A stretch of DNA of 10,946 nt from Spirochaeta sp. GTDB lineage: Bacteria; Spirochaetota; Spirochaetia; Sphaerochaetales; Sphaerochaetaceae. The stretch's first letter is position 1, and every line of letters begins with the position of its first letter. Below the pieces are notes generated by a model, which was not told where the DNA came from, searched no databases, and saw only the letters and a program-made list of their open reading frames with translations. Where the stretch lies: the NCBI GenBank assembly GCA_020054965.1, contig JAIMZO010000030.1:1-10946 (forward strand). The letters are read 5' to 3'. This document shows, one piece after another, positions 7,127-10,946 of this stretch. Made by a program: the position numbers and the translations under genes.

Positions 7127-8988
7127 ACAAACCCCACTCCAAGATGCCCAGGTTTGACTGGCCAACCTTGAAACGTCTCTTCACCTACATCTTTGTACCG
7201 TATAAACTGCGCTTCCTTGTTGTCCTGTGCTGTATCCTTGTCAGTGCACTTGCCTCAGTTGCAGGCTCCCTGTTCCTGCGCCTCCTGATCGATACCTATA
7301 TTGTACCAATGGCACAAAACCCTGAAACAGCTTCTTTCACCCCGCTGATACAGGCGCTTGTGGTGATGGCAGCAATATACGCGGCAGGTGTCATTGCTAC
7401 CTTCATGTACAACCGATTGATGATCACCATTGCCCAGGGAACACTGAAGACCCTTCGCGATAGGATGTTCACCCATATGCAGAAGCTTTCTATCCGGTTC
7501 TTTGACACACGATCCCACGGGGACCTGATGAGTCTCTATACCAACGATACCGATACGCTCAGGCAGATGGTGAGTCAATCTATCCCAAACTTCGTCAACT
7601 CAATCATCACGGTACTGGCCATCTTCTTTGCCATGCTGTTTACCAGCTGGCAGTTGACCTTGGTTGTTTTGTTCTCACTTGCAATCATGCTGCGAATATC
7701 CTCCTTTGTGGCAGGGAAAAGCGGTGCATACTTTGTTGAGCAGCAGAAGGCAATCGGGAAAACCAATGGGTATATAGAAGAGATGATCAACGGACAGAAG
7801 ATCATCAAGGTCTTCACCTATGAAGAGAAGGCGAAGGAGCGTTTTGATGCATTGAATGAGGAGCTTAACAACCACGCATTCAACGCCAACCGGTTTGCCA
7901 ATATCCTCATGCCGATCATGGGCAATATCAGTTACATCCAGTACGTATTGGTCGCAATTGCCGGGGGTATGTTGGCAATTCACGGCATTGGGGCATTGAC
8001 CCTTGGCATCATCGCTGCCTTCCTCCAGCTGAGCAGGACGATCAACATGCCGATCAACCAGATGGCCAACCAGTTGAATGCCGTTGTAATGGCTCTTGCA
8101 GGTACCAAGCGTATCTTTGCGCTGCTCGATGAGGAACCCGAAGCTGATGAGGGATATATCACCCTGGTCAATCTTTCCGATACAGGAGAAGAGACTGAAA
8201 AGAGAACTGAACGTTGGGCATGGAAAGATACCCGGACAGGAAATCTCACTGAGTTACAGGGGCGGGTCTCGCTCACTGATGTCGACTTTGGATACACAGA
8301 AAAGACCTTGGTACTCAAGCATATCACCATACACGCAGAACCTGGACAGAAGATCGCCTTGGTCGGTGCTACCGGAGCAGGAAAGACGACCATCACCAAC
8401 CTGATCAATCGTTTCTACGATCTTGCGGATGGGAAAATACGCTATGATGGCATCAACATCAACAAGATACGCAAGGCTGACCTACGTCGTTCCTTGGGGG
8501 TGGTACTTCAGGATGTCCATCTGTTCAGTGGAACGGTCATGGACAATATTCGCTACGGGAACCTGGAAGCAAGTGACGATGAGGTGATCAAGGCAGCAAA
8601 ACTGGCCAATGCAGACTCCTTCATCGCACACCTTCCACAAGGATATCAAACCCAGCTCAGTGGAGATGGGTCCACCCTCTCCCAAGGGCAGCGACAGCTT
8701 ATCTCCATTGCACGTGCCATTGTGGCCGACCCCCCCGTATTGGTACTTGATGAGGCAACCAGCAGCATCGATACCCATACAGAGGAGGTAGTCCAGAAAG
8801 GGATGGATGCCCTGATGGAAGGCAGGACTGTCTTTGTCATTGCCCATCGCCTCTCAACCATCCACAACGCCGATCTTATCATGGTGTTGCAAATGGGAGA
8901 GATCATCGAGAAGGGAACCCACGCTGAACTTATGGCACTTAAGGGTCAGTACTACCGTCTCTATACCGGTGTTTTTGAACTGGAATAG
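7123..8988 (+). CDS. ABC exporter half-transporter, catalytic ATPase subunit
   Basis: A 621-residue ABC exporter half with six predicted membrane helices (about 25-325) and a full ATPase domain. Walker A is GATGAGKTT (415-423) and Walker B is VLVLDE (539-544) with catalytic Glu544. His575 sits in the switch AHRLST. The signature is the variant LSQGQ (519-523), the complement expected of the subunit paired with a degenerate partner. A linker of about 45 residues between the membrane and ATPase domains carries charged residues and a TERWAWKDTRTG segment. The start at 7123 is chosen over an in-frame TTG at 7093. AAGGAGG (7109-7115) lies 7 bases before this ATG, and the ATG forms a 4-base ATGA overlap with the preceding stop, so the two subunits are translationally coupled. 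The last 28 bases overlap the end of the opposing EamA permease gene, and no terminator is visible. Confidence 0.94.
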   Translation: MNKPHSKMPRFDWPTLKRLFTYIFVPYKLRFLVVLCCILVSALASVAGSLFLRLLIDTYIVPMAQNPETASFTPLIQALVVMAAIYAAGVIATFMYNRLMITIAQGTLKTLRDRMFTHMQKLSIRFFDTRSHGDLMSLYTNDTDTLRQMVSQSIPNFVNSIITVLAIFFAMLFTSWQLTLVVLFSLAIMLRISSFVAGKSGAYFVEQQKAIGKTNGYIEEMINGQKIIKVFTYEEKAKERFDALNEELNNHAFNANRFANILMPIMGNISYIQYVLVAIAGGMLAIHGIGALTLGIIAAFLQLSRTINMPINQMANQLNAVVMALAGTKRIFALLDEEPEADEGYITLVNLSDTGEETEKRTERWAWKDTRTGNLTELQGRVSLTDVDFGYTEKTLVLKHITIHAEPGQKIALVGATGAGKTTITNLINRFYDLADGKIRYDGININKIRKADLRRSLGVVLQDVHLFSGTVMDNIRYGNLEASDDEVIKAAKLANADSFIAHLPQGYQTQLSGDGSTLSQGQRQLISIARAIVADPPVLVLDEATSSIDTHTEEVVQKGMDALMEGRTVFVIAHRLSTIHNADLIMVLQMGEIIEKGTHAELMALKGQYYRLYTGVFELE

Positions 8989-9905
8989 GTTACCAGGACA
9001 ATACCTGCCACCACCAAGGGGAGTGCCAAAAGATACTGCAGACGGAAAATGGATTCCCCTAAAAGCAGTGCAGAGAGGAATGTCCCTACCACGGGTATAA
9101 GGAAGTTGAAAACGGTGATGGAACTGACCTTGTTGTGCTTGAGCAGTGCCGTCCAGATGGAGAAGGCAACAGCGCTTAGGGATGCCATATAGAGGAGCAG
9201 GAAATATCCAGCAAGACTGCTGGTGGGAAAGCTTGCTCCCTGTGACAACGCTAGCGAGAGCAAGATGAGACCACCAAGGAAAAGCTGCATGCTGGTAAGC
9301 AGCACCGGATCAATTTTCCTGCTTACCCGTTTGCTGTACAGTGCACTTGCACTGGTGAGGAATGCGGCAATTATTACAAACCCCTCCCCTTTCAAAGAAA
9401 ACGTAATCCCCAGATTAGGTTCAAGGTTCACCATGACCACCGAGATAAATCCCAACAGGATTCCCAGTCCCTTCCTCAAGCTGATATGGTCGTTTGCATA
9501 CACCCAGTGTGCAAGCAGCGCACTGAAAAAAACTGATGAGGAGTTCAGGATTGAACTCTTGGCACCAGTGGTATAGGAAACCCCGATATAGAAAAAAGCA
9601 TAGTGGATGGTGGTCTGTAACAAGCCAAGCACAAGTATCTGGATCCAGGCCTTGCCATCCAAGGACTTGAATCGTTGTTTATCACCTTGCTGGAAGCATC
9701 TGAAGAGTAGGACCAAGAGCCCGGCAAAGGTGAATCGCAGCCCTGCAAATGCCATTTTTGCAGCCGTATCATCTGGGCCAACGAGAAACAGCTCATACCC
9801 CAACTTGATTGAAGGATAGGCGCTCCCCCAAAGCATTGCACAAAGACTCGCAAGCAGAGAGGCGATCAGGGGACGGCTCAATGGGGATGGTTTCATGGTT
9901 TGCAT
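8961..9905 (-). CDS. EamA/DMT family permease
   Basis: A 314-residue drug/metabolite transporter of the EamA type: about ten hydrophobic segments in two repeated five-helix domains. The first begins at ASLCAMLWGSAYPSIKLGY, with the Trp-Gly-Ser near the first helix that is common in the family. The second domain begins around EGFVIIAAFLTSASALYSKR. Such proteins move metabolites, amino acids or drugs across the inner membrane; substrate cannot be read from sequence. The start at 9905 is chosen because AAGGAG (9919-9914) lies 8 bases upstream. A second ATG at 9896, which would give a 4-base ATGA overlap with the HAD stop, is 17 bases from that site. The gene overlaps the upstream HAD gene by 13 bases and is probably co-transcribed with it. 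Its 3' end lies inside the second ABC gene on the opposite strand. Confidence 0.9.
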   Translation of the reverse strand: MQTMKPSPLSRPLIASLLASLCAMLWGSAYPSIKLGYELFLVGPDDTAAKMAFAGLRFTFAGLLVLLFRCFQQGDKQRFKSLDGKAWIQILVLGLLQTTIHYAFFYIGVSYTTGAKSSILNSSSVFFSALLAHWVYANDHISLRKGLGILLGFISVVMVNLEPNLGITFSLKGEGFVIIAAFLTSASALYSKRVSRKIDPVLLTSMQLFLGGLILLSLALSQGASFPTSSLAGYFLLLYMASLSAVAFSIWTALLKHNKVSSITVFNFLIPVVGTFLSALLLGESIFRLQYLLALPLVVAGIVLVTYSSSKTPV

Positions 9906-10624
9906 GGGGGACTCTCCTTGAAAAAGGTTGCCAGGTCCTCAAGGGAACCGGTGCGGTAGCTGGCAATATCCTTGTTCTTGTTGTTTATCAAGTAGTCAGT
10001 AACCAGATACACATCCATGCCCAAGCCCTGGGCAACCATATCCTCTTCAACATCGTTACCAACCATGAGACACGAGGAAGCTTCCTTCCCAAGCAGCTGC
10101 AATATCTGACGATAGTAGCCGAGGTTTGGCTTTGCATAGTGAAAGTCTTCATAGGTAGTCACGAGTGAGAATTGCGAGGATGCAAGATCAGCCCAGCCAA
10201 GTCGAGCCTCTGTTCCCTGCGAAGGAAAAAGAGGATTGGTGGCAAGCACCACGGTATACCCTTTTTCCTTCACTTCCTGAACGATCTCCCTAGCCAATGG
10301 GGAGGGAGAGGCATGTTTGCGCAGAAAACCAAACTCATGCGTATAGAATGGTGCGAACCGCTCATTGAATTCTGCAGCCGCAATGCCACTTGCCTCTTCA
10401 AACACCTGGTCGAACCGTTCCTTGTTGGTAAGGGACCCATCATTCAGGACCATGGCGGTGATACCACGCTGCAATGCAGATAAGAGCAACTCAGGGGAAT
10501 ACCCGAGTTCCTGTCCTTTTATTACAAAACGAGCGAAGTAATCCTGGATGAATCGATCCTGGTCAAGCGGCAGCAAGGTTCCATCAAGATCAAAGAGTAT
10601 TGTATCGATAGGTTGTCTTGTCAT
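9893..10624 (-). CDS. HAD superfamily hydrolase (phosphatase-like)
   Basis: A 243-residue haloacid dehalogenase-like hydrolase. Motif I is FDLDGT (11-16), with Asp12 as nucleophile and Asp14 as acid/base. Motif II is Thr129 in VVLATNP, motif III is Lys165 in AKPN, and motif IV is GNDVEED with Asp191 and Asp195 for Mg2+. A helical cap (about residues 20-100) is inserted after motif I, as in subclass C1 phosphatases. All catalytic residues are present; the substrate, probably a small phosphorylated metabolite, is unknown. No Shine-Dalgarno sequence precedes the ATG. The upstream promoter instead predicts an mRNA beginning 3-4 bases before it. The gene's 3' end carries the ribosome site of the EamA gene, which it overlaps by 13 bases, so phosphatase and permease may act on one pathway. 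Confidence 0.9.
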   Translation of the reverse strand: MTRQPIDTILFDLDGTLLPLDQDRFIQDYFARFVIKGQELGYSPELLLSALQRGITAMVLNDGSLTNKERFDQVFEEASGIAAAEFNERFAPFYTHEFGFLRKHASPSPLAREIVQEVKEKGYTVVLATNPLFPSQGTEARLGWADLASSQFSLVTTYEDFHYAKPNLGYYRQILQLLGKEASSCLMVGNDVEEDMVAQGLGMDVYLVTDYLINNKNKDIASYRTGSLEDLATFFKESPPCKP

Positions 10625-10633
10625 TGTTCGCAG

Positions 10634-10662
10634 ATGATACGCTCTTCAGCAGAAGGCGTCAA
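10634..10662 (-). promoter_or_regulatory. Near-consensus promoter of the HAD-EamA operon
   Basis: On the minus strand TTGACG (10662-10657, five of six -35 bases), a 17-base spacer and TATCAT (10639-10634, five of six -10 bases). This is the best promoter in the window. A start 6-7 bases after the -10 falls at 10628-10627, leaving only 3-4 bases before the HAD ATG. The -35 begins immediately after the U-tract of the stem-loop at 10673-10706. Confidence 0.7.
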
Positions 10663-10706
10663 CAAATAAAAACCCCCTAGGGAAAAGGAGGTTAAACCCT
10701 AGGGGG
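10663..10706 (-). terminator. Strong stem-loop with U-tract, minus strand
   Basis: Arms CCCCCTAGGG (10706-10697) and CCCTAGGGGG (10682-10673) are perfect 10-bp complements with a 14-base loop, followed directly by TTTTTATTTG (10672-10663). This is an intrinsic terminator for leftward transcription. No protein gene precedes it in the window, so it must end a short RNA starting nearby or a transcript from beyond the right edge. On the plus strand the stem lacks a T-run. The pyrimidine-rich loop contains AACCTCCTTTT. Confidence 0.8.
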
Positions 10707-10721
10707 AACAAAAGGAGGTTA
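10683..10721 (-). repeat. Two direct copies of an anti-Shine-Dalgarno-like 12-mer
   Basis: The minus strand carries TAACCTCCTTTT at 10721-10710 and again at 10694-10683, 27 bases apart. Each contains ACCTCCTTT, identical to the conserved 3' end of 16S rRNA. The first copy begins with the stop codon of the small ORF; the second fills the terminator loop. On the plus strand both read as a full AAAGGAGGT Shine-Dalgarno sequence, but neither is followed by a start codon at useful distance, so they are not ribosome sites for plus-strand genes. Confidence 0.75.
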
Positions 10722-10769
10722 GAAAAAATCCGATTTCGTTGCTAACCGACCCAACGGGTGCAGAAGCAT
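10719..10769 (-). CDS. Possible 16-residue leader peptide
   Basis: An ATG ORF encoding MLLHPLGRLATKSDFF lies inside the predicted short transcript. AAAGAG precedes the ATG by 6 bases, a passable ribosome site. It includes leucine codons TTG, CTG, CTT and TTA and a CGG arginine codon, but no run of one amino acid as in classical biosynthetic attenuators. Its stop codon is the first three bases of the first CCTCC repeat. ORFs of this size arise readily by chance; the position between a promoter and a terminator is the only support. Confidence 0.3.
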   Translation of the reverse strand: MLLHPLGRLATKSDFF

Positions 10770-10790
10770 GTCGTTCTCTTTCTGAGACAG

Positions 10791-10820
10791 ACAATAGTAC
10801 ATAACTCATATTTTAATCAA
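10791..10820 (-). promoter_or_regulatory. Candidate promoter of the short RNA
   Basis: On the minus strand TTGATT (10820-10815, four of six -35 bases), an 18-base spacer and TATTGT (10796-10791, four of six -10 bases), in a strongly AT-rich stretch. A start near 10783 is predicted. Moderate match only. Confidence 0.4.
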
Positions 10821-10946
10821 GAGGGTTTTTAAAGTTTTTACATTTTTTTAATTTTCCTTTTGATTACTGGATAGTAAGTTATGCTACTAGCTTTCAATCT
10901 TTCTAAAAATTATCCAAGGTTTGAAAAAATCCTTTACATACTGTCT
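10821..10946. other. AT-rich gene-free stretch at the right edge
   Basis: This is the rest of a gene-free region that begins at 10625. It is markedly richer in A and T than the rest of the window, with T-runs around 10826-10860, and has no ORF, tRNA or repeat that I can recognise. It could hold upstream promoter elements for the leftward RNA or the promoter of a gene beyond 10946 (TTGAAA at 10921 and TTTACA at 10933 resemble -35 elements on the plus strand), but nothing decides this. Confidence 0.5.

Larger units (their letters stand above)
10665..10783 (-). ncRNA. Putative short RNA or leader transcript upstream of the HAD gene
   Basis: A transcript of about 119 nt is predicted on the minus strand between the candidate promoter at 10820-10791 and the terminator U-tract. 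It would contain a 16-codon ORF, a possible hairpin between GGTTAG (10747-10742) and CTAACC (10722-10717), and two CCUCCUUUU stretches, the second in the terminator loop. No known RNA family is recognised. It could be a trans-acting small RNA with a C/U-rich loop able to bind Shine-Dalgarno sequences, or an attenuator leader for HAD-EamA. I found no convincing anti-terminator pairing for the CCCCCTAGGG arm, which weakens the attenuator reading. The boundaries are predictions. Confidence 0.4.

Noticed and set aside
7980..8408. 142-codon open frame on the minus strand
   Set aside because: It is a shadow inside the second ABC gene; the low-complexity Ser/Val/Pro content follows from the antisense codons.
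8730..8736. Run of seven C in the second ABC gene, a possible phase-variation tract
   Set aside because: It is too short to be a convincing slippage tract, and it sits in a conserved Pro-coding position just before Walker B.
10670..10720. CRISPR-like or insertion-element end from the repeated segments
   Set aside because: There are only two short copies, no spacer array, no transposase and no target duplication.
10683..10721. Two AAAGGAGGT sequences as ribosome binding sites on the plus strand
   Set aside because: No ATG, GTG or TTG follows at a workable distance and no ORF opens there; the terminator orientation points to the minus strand.

Overview
The window reads as a compact bacterial chromosome segment with roughly even base composition. 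It holds eight complete protein genes with almost no spare DNA until the last ~300 bases. The mix is ArgR, glucose-6-phosphate isomerase, LemA with a DUF2207 partner, and a MarR-regulated heterodimeric ABC exporter. This would fit a fermentative anaerobe such as a free-living spirochaete of the Sphaerochaeta type, or a Clostridia-like organism. That placement is a guess from protein flavour only; no rRNA or other phylogenetic marker is present.

Layout. (1) Bases 1-2553, minus strand: lemA followed by a secreted or membrane DUF2207 protein, coupled by a TAATG stop/start. The unit may continue leftward into a gene whose first codons lie at the window edge. (2) Bases 2554-4863: a divergent control region with two ARG-box-like palindromes, then argR and pgi on the plus strand. 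pgi appears to have its own promoter embedded in a perfect inverted repeat, and a stem-loop terminator closes the unit. (3) Bases 4897-8988, plus strand: a self-contained drug-efflux cassette. It has a promoter overlapped by a perfect MarR-type palindrome, then a marR gene with a TTG start, then two overlapping ABC half-transporter genes. The first ABC subunit has degenerate ATPase residues and the second has canonical ones, the pattern of TM287/288- or BmrC/BmrD-like heterodimers. (4) Bases 8961-10624, minus strand: a HAD-family phosphatase followed by an EamA/DMT permease, co-transcribed from a near-consensus promoter that would give an almost leaderless mRNA. The permease gene ends inside the end of the second ABC gene (28-bp tail-to-tail overlap). 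(5) Bases 10625-10946: no conventional gene. The minus strand here has a candidate promoter, a 16-codon ORF, a strong stem-loop with a U-tract, and two copies of a 12-base sequence containing ACCTCCTTT, the anti-Shine-Dalgarno sequence of 16S rRNA. This looks like a short RNA of about 120 nt, or a leader/attenuator for the HAD-EamA operon. It is the least explained part of the window.

Control logic, as far as sequence shows it: argR probably represses itself, the MarR protein probably represses its own efflux operon, and the HAD-EamA operon sits directly behind the terminator of the putative small RNA. All promoter, operator and RNA calls are by eye.
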